Shown here: positions 17,698 through 25,949 of the stretch, piece by piece
Layout: every line of letters starts with the position of its first letter
Position numbering within the stretch: the first letter of the stretch is position 1
Assembly: GCA_004028795.1 (NCBI GenBank)
Contig: SAIW01000008.1
Location: forward strand, 300,066-364,065
Direction of reading: 5' to 3'
DNA length: 64,000 nt
Source of the DNA: Chitinophagaceae bacterium
GTDB lineage: Bacteria; Bacteroidota; Bacteroidia; Chitinophagales; Chitinophagaceae
Notes under the pieces: model-generated
Told to the model about the DNA's origin: nothing
Seen by the model: the letters and a program-made list of their open reading frames with translations, nothing else
Database searches by the model: none
Translations under genes and position numbers: made by a program

Positions 17698-18774
17698 ATG
17701 GTAACTATTAGATACAAAAAGCTAAGCACAGGCAAATTTAGTGCTTATTTGGATGTCTATTCCAATACCGGTGAGGGTAAAGGTAAACGCAATTACGAGT
17801 TTCTTAAGATTTATGTCGATAAAGACTATTCTGATGCAGCAAGCCGTATTAGCGAACCTGATAAAGAGAAACTGAAGATTATTAAAGCACTTCGTAATAA
17901 AAGAGAGGACGAACTGAATTTCTCGGAGCATGGCTATAAGCAACCTGCCAAGATCAATTATTATCTTCAGGACTATCTTGATCAATGCCTTGCAAAGAAA
18001 TTTAATTATAAACTGGAATGCCTGATCATTCATCTTGGAAAGTATTGCCCCAAACGAAGCATATTATTCCAGGAAGTAGATGAAGAATTTTTAGATAAAT
18101 TTCAGAGTTACCTGCTTAATCAGGTTAGCAGAAATACAACTAATGCCTACATGTCCGTATTCAGGCAGCATTTCAATAAACTGGTAATTAAAGGGATTAT
18201 TCAAACTTCTCCTTTTGGTAGTTTTAAGATTATCGAGGAGGAAGACTCAGAGCGAACCACTCTCACTATTGAGGAAGTGAGAACCTTAGCTCATTACGTT
18301 CCCAAAAGAGGAAACAGCCAGATCAGGGAAGCTTTTATATTTTCTTGTTTTACTGGTTTGCGTTTTTCGGATATTAAGAAATTGCATTATGATGAAATTG
18401 TTAACGATCAGCTGATTTTTCGACCGGCAAAAACGATAAAGAAAATTGTTACTGTACCATTGGCCGATGAAGCAAAAATGATTATTGCAAAAGTGGTCAA
18501 GCATCCTACAAATAAGAAAGTGTTTTGGGATTTGCCAACGAGTCAGGTAGTGAATGTTTACTTAAAATTCTGGGCATTGGAAGCCGGTCTGAAAAAAAAC
18601 CTCCATTTTCATGCTGCCCGGCACACTTTTGCGACCATTGGCCTGACTTTTGGAATCGATATATATACTATGAAAGAACTGCTGGGGCACAGTAAAATTG
18701 AAATGACCCAAATCTATGCCAAAATCGTTGACGAAAAGAAACGAAACGAAATGTTGAAATTTCCTAAACTTTGA
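17698..18774 (+). CDS. Tyrosine recombinase / integrase
   Basis: A 358-residue site-specific recombinase. An N-terminal arm-type domain and SAM-like core-binding domain (residues about 85-180) precede the catalytic domain. The tetrad is visible: R222 (FTGLRFSDI), H305 and R308 (HAARHTFA), H331 (LLGHSKIEMTQIY) and nucleophile Y340. Typical of integrases of Bacteroidota mobile elements. Sits just inside the left end. Its stop overlaps the next reading frame, so the two are probably co-transcribed. Confidence 0.92.
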   Translation: MVTIRYKKLSTGKFSAYLDVYSNTGEGKGKRNYEFLKIYVDKDYSDAASRISEPDKEKLKIIKALRNKREDELNFSEHGYKQPAKINYYLQDYLDQCLAKKFNYKLECLIIHLGKYCPKRSILFQEVDEEFLDKFQSYLLNQVSRNTTNAYMSVFRQHFNKLVIKGIIQTSPFGSFKIIEEEDSERTTLTIEEVRTLAHYVPKRGNSQIREAFIFSCFTGLRFSDIKKLHYDEIVNDQLIFRPAKTIKKIVTVPLADEAKMIIAKVVKHPTNKKVFWDLPTSQVVNVYLKFWALEAGLKKNLHFHAARHTFATIGLTFGIDIYTMKELLGHSKIEMTQIYAKIVDEKKRNEMLKFPKL

Positions 18775-18776
18775 AT

Positions 18777-19730
18777 ATGAAAAAGGTTTTTTTTGAAATC
18801 GGTTTAGTAATAGCGTTTACCCTGGTCTACCTTTTGGTTCCTGGAATACGCTTGCCGCTGATTATTACCTTTGGCGTGTTAGGCATTTGGCTATTGCCTG
18901 TCCAATTATTTTTATCGATAAGTTTTAAAAACTGGCAGGACGAACTAAGTGGCCGTTTTCATAATCTGCCGACACAGGAGCGTTTATTGCAGGTTAAGGG
19001 TACTTTTGAGGGTCTTGACCCGATAGAGGTTAACAAGCTTCGTTTGTTTTATATCAATGTAAGTATTTTTCACTACCTGCTGATGGTTTTCTATGGCCTG
19101 TCATTTTTGTTGATCGGCCTTTTGTTTTTGGGTTTCGGTGTCTATTCTAAAGGCACATATTTTGTTGCTATAAGTCTTTTGGGATTTATTATTACCTGTT
19201 TTATAGGCTACGTCTTGATTGGTCAGATTTTTCCTGCCGGAAACAAGAAAAATATCGATGCTGTTTTCTATCTGTTTTGGAGCAAGGACTGGCAAAAACA
19301 ACTTTCTGCACTTGCTCAGATAGACAAGGAGGATTTTCAGTTATTGCGTAAACCGCAGTCATTCTATGATTTTTGGCGGCAAGGTAAAACAGTAGAAGAA
19401 AAAGAAATGGCATTTAAAAAATTAATAGAAGACCTAAACAGGCATAGTAAAAGCGGGCCACTTTTTAAATATAATGAGCAGGGAAAAATAGCGCTTACCG
19501 AAATTATACGTAATGGTGCGCCCGACAAAACGCTGGCAGGTTTCCTTAAATACTGCATTAAAGACCGGAAAATACTTTCGGAGGATATTTTGAAAAAAAG
19601 TCATAGGGGATTATTGCATTCCGTTTTTATGATCGGTCAAAACAAAGGACTTGTCGTATTAGAGAACGAAAGATTTAAAACCTTACCCGATGATTATGTC
19701 GAGGTATATAAATCAATCCTTAAAGAATAA
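18777..19730 (+). CDS. Four-helix membrane protein of unknown function
   Basis: About 317 residues; family not recognised. Two hydrophobic helices lie in the first 50 residues, and two more at about 95-150 (FHYLLMVFYGLSFLLIGLLF; FVAISLLGFIITCFIGYVLI). A C-terminal soluble half of about 150 residues ends DDYVEVYKSILKE. I prefer the ATG at 18777; an upstream TTG overlaps the integrase stop. Its tight coupling to the integrase suggests an element-specific role, such as a maintenance or entry-exclusion function, but that is speculation. Confidence 0.6.
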   Translation: MKKVFFEIGLVIAFTLVYLLVPGIRLPLIITFGVLGIWLLPVQLFLSISFKNWQDELSGRFHNLPTQERLLQVKGTFEGLDPIEVNKLRLFYINVSIFHYLLMVFYGLSFLLIGLLFLGFGVYSKGTYFVAISLLGFIITCFIGYVLIGQIFPAGNKKNIDAVFYLFWSKDWQKQLSALAQIDKEDFQLLRKPQSFYDFWRQGKTVEEKEMAFKKLIEDLNRHSKSGPLFKYNEQGKIALTEIIRNGAPDKTLAGFLKYCIKDRKILSEDILKKSHRGLLHSVFMIGQNKGLVVLENERFKTLPDDYVEVYKSILKE

Positions 19731-19859
19731 ACGTTTTGGATAGAACTCCATAATGTACCCAAGCATGACATAAAGTACGTTCGTACGATACCGCCCAATC
19801 GGTCGTATAGGTCTATTTTGTTCTATTTTTTTGCTTCCGTTAACCAAAACGGAGGTCGA

Positions 19860-20207
19860 ATGAATATCAATGAAAACACCAGGGTAATAGATCTTAAAGT
19901 ATCAGATCTGTTGACCATTTTAAAAGAATCCGCAACAGCTTTGCCCGCACCAATACTGGTGCCAAGCGACGAAGATGAAATAGGAGGCTATGAGGTAGCA
20001 GAGAAAACTACGGGTTACGCACGCCAAACCCTTTACCAGTTAAAATCCGCAGGAAAGATTCCCTGCATTGTCCTTCCTAACGGTGGTGTCAGGTTCTCTA
20101 AAAAGGAGATCGTTAGCTGGCTGATGTCCCATAAAAGGCTAACCGACAAAGACATAGCCGAGAAAGCAGAAAATTTTGTTTTTAAACGCCGTTTGCGCAG
20201 AAAATAA
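19860..20207 (+). CDS. Helix-turn-helix DNA-binding protein, excisionase-like
   Basis: A 115-residue protein. Start chosen at ATG 19860, because a strong Shine-Dalgarno GGAGG lies at 19851-19855. The central segment YEVAEKTTGYARQTLYQLKSAG, followed by GGVRFSKKEIVSWL, is a MerR-like winged helix as in excisionases and in the helix_turn_helix_17 family common in Bacteroidota mobile elements. Likely controls excision or the mobility operon that starts 8 nt after its stop. Confidence 0.75.
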   Translation: MNINENTRVIDLKVSDLLTILKESATALPAPILVPSDEDEIGGYEVAEKTTGYARQTLYQLKSAGKIPCIVLPNGGVRFSKKEIVSWLMSHKRLTDKDIAEKAENFVFKRRLRRK

Positions 20208-20215
20208 GGGGAAAT

Positions 20216-20857
20216 ATGGAACAGGAATATCCTTATCTCCGAATCGGCACGGCCTATTACAAGATCGTTCAAAAGCCCCTCGCTTCGGGTGACCGCATGA
20301 CACTGCTCCTTCCCTGGTCGGTAGAGTGCATTAAGCAAGATCATGGCAAGAGCTATCTGTCCGGTATACCGAAATATGATGGCTTTTGCTTTGTACCGTC
20401 ACACCTGCATTACAAGCGGTTTATCGGCAATTTTTATAATCGGTATCATCCATTTATACATGTTCCGAAGATTGGCCAGCCAGAACGGACGCTGGCCTAC
20501 CTGGGCCATATTTTCGGCGACCAGCTCGAATACGGTTTGGATTATTTAAAAATTCTACTCGAAATACCGATGCAGATGTTGCCCATCCTTTGCCTGGTCA
20601 GCACCGAACGGAATACAGGCAAGACCACTTTTTTGAAAAGTTACAAAGATGTATTTCTGTTTTTAAACAACGACAAGGCCGGACAAACCGCCGCAGAAAA
20701 GTTGAGACAAGCAGATATCAACGGCATTGATGCCAGCGAGTTTTACAAAGGCTATAACGATGTGAACGATTACCTGAGCGCCCAAAGGAGGGGCGCTTTG
20801 CGAGCGGAGGCAAGGCGCGAAGCGCCTGAAGAAAAGGGGCTGGGGTTGGGACGGTAA
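20216..20857 (+). pseudogene. Chimeric remnant: primase-helicase N-terminus joined to Toprim protein C-terminus
   Basis: A 213-residue frame that looks like two proteins spliced by an in-frame deletion. Residues 1-140 have the start of a mobile-element replication helicase, reaching its Walker A (VSTERNTGKTTFL). From about residue 145 the sequence becomes the end of a Toprim/CHC2-type primase (FLFLNNDKAGQTAAEKL, then YKGYNDVNDYL). The helicase catalytic body and the primase zinc finger and active site are missing. The junction is around 20630-20655. The C-terminal tail (from 20775) is low-complexity and GC-rich. Probably non-functional for replication. Confidence 0.65.
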
Positions 20858-20949
20858 ACCAGTTTTTTTTCAACAGCAAATACTGCTTGCGGTATAGATG
20901 TATATCGGTATAAAGGGCGAACGGCGAATGGCCGTTTTTTATCCGCTTG

Positions 20950-21022
20950 TAAGGAGCAAGTTTGTGTTTTTGTTGCCACAAAAACATCCCGGATGCCTGT
21001 CGGCACCGGGCAAACTTGCCTT
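20950..21022. other. Candidate oriT: nested inverted repeats upstream of mobC-relaxase
   Basis: An outer arm GCAAGTTTG (20956-20964) pairs with CAAACTTGC (21011-21019). Inside it are two adjacent hairpins: TGTTTTTGT-TGCC-ACAAAAACA (20965-20986, perfect 9-bp stem), and CCCGG (20988-20992) with CCGGG (21006-21010), plus an inner TGCC/GGCA pairing. The cruciform lies 58 nt upstream of the MobC-like gene, where transfer origins usually sit. The nick site cannot be identified by eye. Confidence 0.5.
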
Positions 21023-21076
21023 TTGCGCCCGATGGTTGCAAAAAGGAAAATGGAAGAAAGAGTAAGGAGTTAACCG

Positions 21077-21481
21077 ATGGAAGCAACAGCAAAGACCACT
21101 AATAAACAACAGTTATCCCAATCAAAAAACAAAGGCGGTGCGCCGAAAAAAAGGGTTAAACGGGAGTTAATTATTCGCATTAGAATGACAGCGACCGAGC
21201 GCTTTTATATCGACAGTAAAGCCAAAACCGCAGGCATGCGTTCAAGCAGTTGGATAAGAGCAGCAGCCAAAAGTGCTAAGGTGGTTCCCCGCTTAACAGA
21301 CGATGAGCGGCGCATCCTTTGGATGCTTGCCGAGCTTGCCAATAACCTGAATCAATTGACAAAGCTTGCGCACCAGGTAGGTTTATTGACGGTAGTTCGT
21401 AACTGCGATAAAATTTTGAAAGAGATAGATATTACTTTAAAACAGCTCAATAACAATGATAGGGAAAGTGATAACGGGTAG
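21077..21481 (+). CDS. MobC-like relaxosome accessory protein
   Basis: A 134-residue basic protein. Ribbon-helix-helix-like opening (KRELIIRIRMTATERFYIDSKAKTAGMRSSSWIRAAA), here given only as a description of residues 28-65, then a C-terminal helix pair ELANNLNQLTKLAHQVG, the bacterial mobilization MobC signature. It should bind oriT and help the relaxase. A ribosome binding site AAGGAG precedes the ATG at 21077. The stop overlaps the relaxase start by 26 nt. Confidence 0.85.
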   Translation: MEATAKTTNKQQLSQSKNKGGAPKKRVKRELIIRIRMTATERFYIDSKAKTAGMRSSSWIRAAAKSAKVVPRLTDDERRILWMLAELANNLNQLTKLAHQVGLLTVVRNCDKILKEIDITLKQLNNNDRESDNG

Positions 21482-22442
21482 AAGCTTTGGCGGGTGCATC
21501 CGCTATGTGGTACAAAAAAATGATGCAGTGGTATTGGATGCAGCTGGCGTACGAATGCAACAGGTTAATCAAATCATCAACGATTTTAACCTGCAACGAA
21601 AATACAATCCCAACTTAGGAAAAGCAGTTGGACATATTGCTTTAAGCTGGAGCGTTAACGATGCCGCTAAGCTGAACGATGAGGTAATGGTGACATTGGC
21701 GAAAGAGTACCTGCAAAAAATGAAGATACAGGACACGCAGTACTTAATCGTAAAACACCAAGATAAAGATCATCCGCATATCCACATCGTTTACAACCGG
21801 GTAAGTAACAATGGTAAAACCATATCCGATAACTTTCAAAAACAGCGCAATGTACAGGTTGCTAAAGAATTGACTTTAAAGCATGGCCTTTACCTGTCAT
21901 CGGGTAAAGAGCGCGTTAACCGCCAGCAGCTTAAAGGTGAGGATAAAATTAAATATGAATTATTCGATGCCATCAGGGCCGCCAGCAAAAAAGTAAAAAA
22001 TATCAATGAGCTAAAGCAGGTATTAGCTAAACAGGGTATTGTTACCTATTTGAAATATAAGAGCGGCACCACTGAGGTACAGGGCATCAGTTTCAGTAAA
22101 GGCGAATATAGATTTAAAGGATCAGAGATAGACCGGAGTTTAAGTTATGCAAAGCTTAGCCAGGCAATAGAACAACAGCAGGCTAAACCGGAAAAGAGTT
22201 TGGCAGACCAGCTAAGAGAAGTAATGGAAAACGCAAAGCAGGAAAGAGAAAGCCAGGACAAGACCGAAAAAATAACTTATTTAAAGCCGGAGCCGGAAAC
22301 CCATTACCTGAGGCAATCGCTATCAGCAGGAGCGGATTTATTAGGTGGCATGCTTGGCAATATAGCCGACGACGATGACAGCCCGGAAAGAAGACGGCGA
22401 AAGAAAAATGAACAACAGCAAAGTAAAGGAATATCAAGATGA
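21456..22442 (+). CDS. Relaxase / mobilization nuclease (MobA/VirD2-like)
   Basis: A 328-residue DNA-nicking enzyme. The N-terminus reads MIGKVITGRSFGGCIRYVVQ, and the metal-binding histidine triad is HPHIHIVYNR (H106, H108, H110). Candidate nucleophile tyrosines lie in the N-terminal 20 residues. The C-terminal half is a charged linker ending EQQQSKGISR. Cleaves oriT and pilots the DNA strand through a conjugation apparatus that must come from another element, since none is encoded here. Confidence 0.9.
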   Translation: MIGKVITGRSFGGCIRYVVQKNDAVVLDAAGVRMQQVNQIINDFNLQRKYNPNLGKAVGHIALSWSVNDAAKLNDEVMVTLAKEYLQKMKIQDTQYLIVKHQDKDHPHIHIVYNRVSNNGKTISDNFQKQRNVQVAKELTLKHGLYLSSGKERVNRQQLKGEDKIKYELFDAIRAASKKVKNINELKQVLAKQGIVTYLKYKSGTTEVQGISFSKGEYRFKGSEIDRSLSYAKLSQAIEQQQAKPEKSLADQLREVMENAKQERESQDKTEKITYLKPEPETHYLRQSLSAGADLLGGMLGNIADDDDSPERRRRKKNEQQQSKGISR

Positions 22443-23026
22443 AAGAAATAGATGAACTAAACCAAAGGATAAATGGAGTAGATGAACTTATTGACACCTT
22501 AGTCAAAACCAACACGGATATGGAAAGAAGACAAGTAAAACTCGAAGAGCATATAGAGAAAATTAAAGACCTTGTTCCTATAATTAAAGCAATGGAAAGT
22601 AAAACGAATTATCCTGAGGTTTATATACCTGACTACAGTGAAGAGTTCGGACAGATTTTTGCGGAAATTCAAAAAGCTTATGCCGAATCCGGCAAAGAAA
22701 CGTCCACTGCATCCTTCCAAAAAGTTATAGATAAAATAGGCGCCTTAAATATAGATATAAGGGCATTAGCTAAACGTTACTTTGATCCAAAGACGAATTG
22801 GCTGCTTATCGTTTGCAGCATACTCATCCTACTGGTAGCCGTATTGACAGGTTCGACAATTGGCTTCGCATTCGAAGCATATGAACTTAAAATGAATAAC
22901 AACGCTGAAAATATATCAGCTAGAGATACTGTTAACCGGTTCTCCCCAAATAAACCTTTTAAAAAACACAAATTGAAAGCTGGGAGAATAAAACAGTTTA
23001 TGCACTATACAGACAAAACAGAATAA
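22439..23026 (+). CDS. Coiled-coil single-pass membrane protein of the mobilization module
   Basis: A 195-residue protein overlapping the relaxase stop by 4 nt (ATGA), so translationally coupled. Residues 1-50 are heptad-rich (coiled coil). A soluble stretch follows, then one membrane helix at about 120-143 (LLIVCSILILLVAVLTGSTIGF) and a basic tail. The family is not one I can name; its position after the relaxase suggests a role in coupling DNA processing to the membrane. Confidence 0.65.
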   Translation: MKEIDELNQRINGVDELIDTLVKTNTDMERRQVKLEEHIEKIKDLVPIIKAMESKTNYPEVYIPDYSEEFGQIFAEIQKAYAESGKETSTASFQKVIDKIGALNIDIRALAKRYFDPKTNWLLIVCSILILLVAVLTGSTIGFAFEAYELKMNNNAENISARDTVNRFSPNKPFKKHKLKAGRIKQFMHYTDKTE

Positions 23027-23049
23027 GTGAACCCTTTATTTGTAAGACA

Positions 23050-23448
23050 ATGAACAAAACGTTAAATTTGAATAAGTTTGAGAAGAATAGCGAACTTAGC
23101 ATTTTTATAAATGCTAAACATGAGCCAATTGGTGTGTTAATTCCATTGGAGCAATGGAAAAAGATAGCACCTACGGTAAACAAAAATTCTGAACTGCATC
23201 AACTAATGGATCAATTAACATTTAAACCGATTTTTGAACGTTCTTTAAAAGAGCAGAATAATTGGCTCGATCAGGAAATTGAACAGGTTGAAGCAGAACA
23301 CCTGCAAAAAGGATTATATAATATTTATCAGGACGATATATATTGCAAAGACAAAGATGTCTTTATACATCAATATACTGACCACCGTGAACTTGTAAAA
23401 GTAAATGCGGATACGGGCCAAACCCAAACTATCAGGAGAAGTTTCTAA
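23050..23448 (+). CDS. Putative antitoxin of the Zeta-toxin pair
   Basis: A 132-residue protein whose stop overlaps the toxin start by one base (TAATG), the arrangement of a toxin-antitoxin operon. Residues 15-40 (ELSIFINAKHEPIGVLIPLEQWKK) look like a Phd/YefM-style N-terminus. The rest is acidic and helical (EIEQVEAEHL). It is not a classical Epsilon antitoxin. Function is inferred from position. Confidence 0.55.
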   Translation: MNKTLNLNKFEKNSELSIFINAKHEPIGVLIPLEQWKKIAPTVNKNSELHQLMDQLTFKPIFERSLKEQNNWLDQEIEQVEAEHLQKGLYNIYQDDIYCKDKDVFIHQYTDHRELVKVNADTGQTQTIRRSF

Positions 23449-24137
23449 TGAAGCAACCACAATTGTATGTTTTTGCCGGACCCAATGGTGCCGGTAAGAG
23501 CACGCTGTCGGCGAGTATGCTTTTGCCTGGTACACCCATATTTGACGGTGATAAGGAGTTTGCATTGTTAAAGAAAGAATTCCCGTCCACCGATAGTGGC
23601 AATCTCTACGAAGCCGTAAATGGGCATATATTTTCCGATTGGAAGAATAAAGCAAAGGAACAGTCGCTCGATTGTGCCTTTGAAACTAATTTCAGATCCT
23701 CAGAGGTGATGAACTCTGTAACTGAATTTAAAAAATCTGGTTATCAAGCTAGGCTCATCTTTTTCGGACTTGATAGCCTGGAGGCTTCTATCGAACGCGT
23801 AAAACTTCGGGTGGCGAATGGTGGTCATCAGGTTAGCCTGGATAATATCAAAGCTAATTATGAAATGGGATTGAAGAATTTGACTAAATACTATCAAGAT
23901 TTCGACTCTGTTCACTTAGTGAAAAGCTTTGCATCAAATGAGTTAGATAGGAAGCTAACCTCCTATTTAACAATCGAGGATGGCCAAATTGAGGAGCGAG
24001 CAGAATTAATTCCTGATTGGGCGAATGATCTTGTAAAAACAGCTGAGTTAAATCAATATGCAAAAATCATGGACAAGCAGCAACCCGAACAGAATCAAGA
24101 AAATAAAAAAGATCAATCACGTGGAATTGGTCGGTAA
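23448..24137 (+). CDS. Zeta toxin family kinase
   Basis: A 229-residue P-loop kinase: Walker A GPNGAGKST at residues 11-19, an FDGDKEFALL segment, the conserved FETNFRS strand (base/acid region), and a lid with ERVKLRVANGGH. Zeta toxins phosphorylate UDP-N-acetylglucosamine, or related nucleotide sugars, and block wall synthesis. Here it probably stabilises the element. The extended C-terminus ends KDQSRGIGR, closely resembling the relaxase tail. Confidence 0.82.
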   Translation: MKQPQLYVFAGPNGAGKSTLSASMLLPGTPIFDGDKEFALLKKEFPSTDSGNLYEAVNGHIFSDWKNKAKEQSLDCAFETNFRSSEVMNSVTEFKKSGYQARLIFFGLDSLEASIERVKLRVANGGHQVSLDNIKANYEMGLKNLTKYYQDFDSVHLVKSFASNELDRKLTSYLTIEDGQIEERAELIPDWANDLVKTAELNQYAKIMDKQQPEQNQENKKDQSRGIGR

Positions 24138-24174
24138 CCATTCCATTTCACCGCGCTCGGCAAAGTTACCGACC
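24129..24174. repeat. 10-bp inverted repeat spanning the Zeta-toxin stop
   Basis: GGTCGGTAAC (24129-24138) and GTTACCGACC (24165-24174) form a perfect stem. There is no T-run, so termination is uncertain; it could mark the insertion target or left end of the adjacent IS110-family element. Confidence 0.5.
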
Positions 24175-24234
24175 GGCGGATGAAATGTAAAGCATATATG
24201 TAAAAGCTTTGTTTAAAAACAAAACATTAAGCAT

Positions 24235-25293
24235 ATGCAAACACCACAGTTATTCATCGGCATAGACGTTCATAAAAAGAGCTGGTCAGTAAGTATCAGG
24301 ACTGATCTATTCGAGCATAAAACGTTCAACATGCCATCAGAGCCTGATAAACTTATCAGCTATGTGAATCAGCATTTCAGAGATTACCCTGTTGAATGTT
24401 GTTACGAAGCATCCTGTTGCGGCTTTATTCCCTATCGACGATTGGCAGAGGCTGGATGGCAAGTCAAGGTTCTCAATCCATCTGATATACCGCAAAGTGC
24501 AAAGAATAAGGATCAAAAGAACGACAAGATGGATTGTCGAAACCTGGCTAAACAACTACAATCCGGTCATCTTACGGGAATACACGTACCCGATGAGCAA
24601 AGAGAACAGCTAAGAAGTTTATTCCGACAAAAAAATAACCTGACCAAGGTAATGCGGAAACTTAAAAGCCAGATCAAGGCGGAATTACTATACTACGGTA
24701 TTAAATTCCCATCACATTTTGAAAATGCTAACTGGACCAAGGAAATGACCACATGGATACAGGATATTGAATGGAAATATGTTACAGGTCATTCCAGCTT
24801 ACAAAGTAAGTTAAGACATTTGGCGTTTGTTCGTCAGGAATGGCTTGCTATAAACAAAGATTTGCGGCAGTACGTTACAGCTTGCTTCCACGATGACTAT
24901 CAGTTACTAATGACCATTCCTGGTGTGGGGCCTGTAATCGCAATTGGTATATTATCAGAATTAGGGGATATTAGAAGGTTTCAAAAGTTCGATCAATTGT
25001 CAAGTTACGTAGGCCTGATCCCCAGCGTTTACAGTACAGGTGAAACCGTCCAGATTAGAGGGTTAACTTATCGTACTAAAAGTTTGGTGCGAAGTTATCT
25101 AATAGAAAGTGCATGGGTATCCGTTAGACGAGACCCTACTATGCAGGCATATTATAGAACACATACAGGAAAACAACCAAACAAGATAATTATCAAGGTG
25201 GCCCATAAACTTTTGCGTAGGATGTGGCATGTGATCAAAACCGGAGATGGTTATAAAACATGCCTTAACGATAGTAGTGCCGAGCCTGGTTAG
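24235..25293 (+). CDS. IS110-family transposase (DEDD)
   Basis: A 352-residue recombinase. The N-terminal RuvC-like DEDD domain has D11 (FIGIDVHKKSW), E58 (CCYEASCCG), D97 and D100 (KNDKMDCRNLA). The C-terminal Transposase_20 domain has MTIPGVGPVIAIGILSELGD and LIPSVYSTGET, with the serine expected to be the covalent nucleophile. These recombinases are guided by a bridge RNA encoded in the element's own non-coding end. Full length, so possibly active. Confidence 0.92.
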   Translation: MQTPQLFIGIDVHKKSWSVSIRTDLFEHKTFNMPSEPDKLISYVNQHFRDYPVECCYEASCCGFIPYRRLAEAGWQVKVLNPSDIPQSAKNKDQKNDKMDCRNLAKQLQSGHLTGIHVPDEQREQLRSLFRQKNNLTKVMRKLKSQIKAELLYYGIKFPSHFENANWTKEMTTWIQDIEWKYVTGHSSLQSKLRHLAFVRQEWLAINKDLRQYVTACFHDDYQLLMTIPGVGPVIAIGILSELGDIRRFQKFDQLSSYVGLIPSVYSTGETVQIRGLTYRTKSLVRSYLIESAWVSVRRDPTMQAYYRTHTGKQPNKIIIKVAHKLLRRMWHVIKTGDGYKTCLNDSSAEPG

Positions 25294-25394
25294 TATGGCG
25301 GATACGTGTTAGGATATGGAAAACTCTCCGAGTTTACACACATACTAACACGACAAACAATAACAATAAAGGATTTTCCTCTTTGTTCTCAAAA

Positions 25395-25522
25395 GAAAAA
25401 GGTGACTGCAGCATATACCCGGCAGTGGTACAAAACAGGCTGTTGCACACCAAATATAAAGGTGACTGCAATGTGTAGCCTGCGGCTGTTATAGTCTGCA
25501 ACGTCAAGTAGGCAGCACCTTT
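25395..25522 (+). ncRNA. Candidate IS110 bridge RNA (two guide hairpins)
   Basis: Two consecutive stem-loops both start AAAGGTGACTGCA. Hairpin 1 spans 25401-25451 (GGTG/CACC and TGCA/TGCA closing pairs). Hairpin 2 spans 25461-25519 (GGTG/CACC, bulged A, CTGC/GCAG). Each has a large internal loop suitable for target- and donor-binding guides, and the second is followed by a short T-run. The position 3' of the transposase matches the IS1111-type layout. Proposed from structure only. Confidence 0.6.
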
Positions 25523-25530
25523 TATATAAA

Positions 25531-25949
25531 CCCATAATGAATGCTGGCGGCTCTTTTTAGGATGATCGCAAATAGGAGGCTGAGAAACCGGGGATGATCT
25601 TAAATAAGGCAGTTATTAATGCCAGTGATTTTTATTGCCTTTACTGAAGGCTGGCAAAAGAAAAAAAGTATTTAATCATTAATAAAACAAAGAAAATAAC
25701 CAATTTTACGTAAAAAGCTTTTCATAGGAGGCTATACAAGCGAAGCATTTTAATTTGTTTTTTAGCGGTGCTTCGGCCTTGACATTTCATCCACCTTGCG
25801 CTTTTGGTGCCTAAGCCTTGAAAATGGGATGGTGAATTCAACTACTAATTAAGTTAGAATTTTATCTGTAAAAGAAATGTCTTTAATAACAAGAACCTTA
25901 TCATAAAGGAACATTTTTATGATAGTAAGGACAAGCAGGAAAGCCACCT
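25531..25949. other. Gene-free stretch between the IS110 element and the MBL gene
   Basis: No credible gene. It has AT-rich DNA and a segment ACATTTCATCC (25781-25791) that is the reverse complement of GGATGAAATGT just left of the transposase (24177-24187). This might be a duplicated, inverted fragment. The rest shows nothing I can name. Confidence 0.4.

Larger units (their letters stand above)
24175..25530 (+). mobile_element. IS110-family insertion sequence (approximate limits)
   Basis: Comprises a DEDD transposase gene and a long 3' non-coding end holding a two-hairpin RNA. IS110 elements lack classical terminal inverted repeats and make no long target duplications, so the true ends cannot be read directly. 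The limits given are where toxin-operon sequence stops on the left and RNA structure ends on the right. Confidence 0.55.

Noticed and set aside
25398..25470. Repeated AAAGGTGACTGCA as a possible CRISPR repeat
   Set aside because: Only two copies, each the 5' arm of a hairpin, with no further units or cas genes.
25306..25494. Open frame of 62 codons downstream of the IS110 transposase
   Set aside because: It overlaps the two-hairpin RNA and has no recognisable protein features.
24177..25791. GGATGAAATGT and its reverse complement flanking the IS110 region as terminal inverted repeats
   Set aside because: IS110 elements lack such terminal repeats and the right copy lies 270 nt beyond the RNA structure; recorded only as a curiosity.
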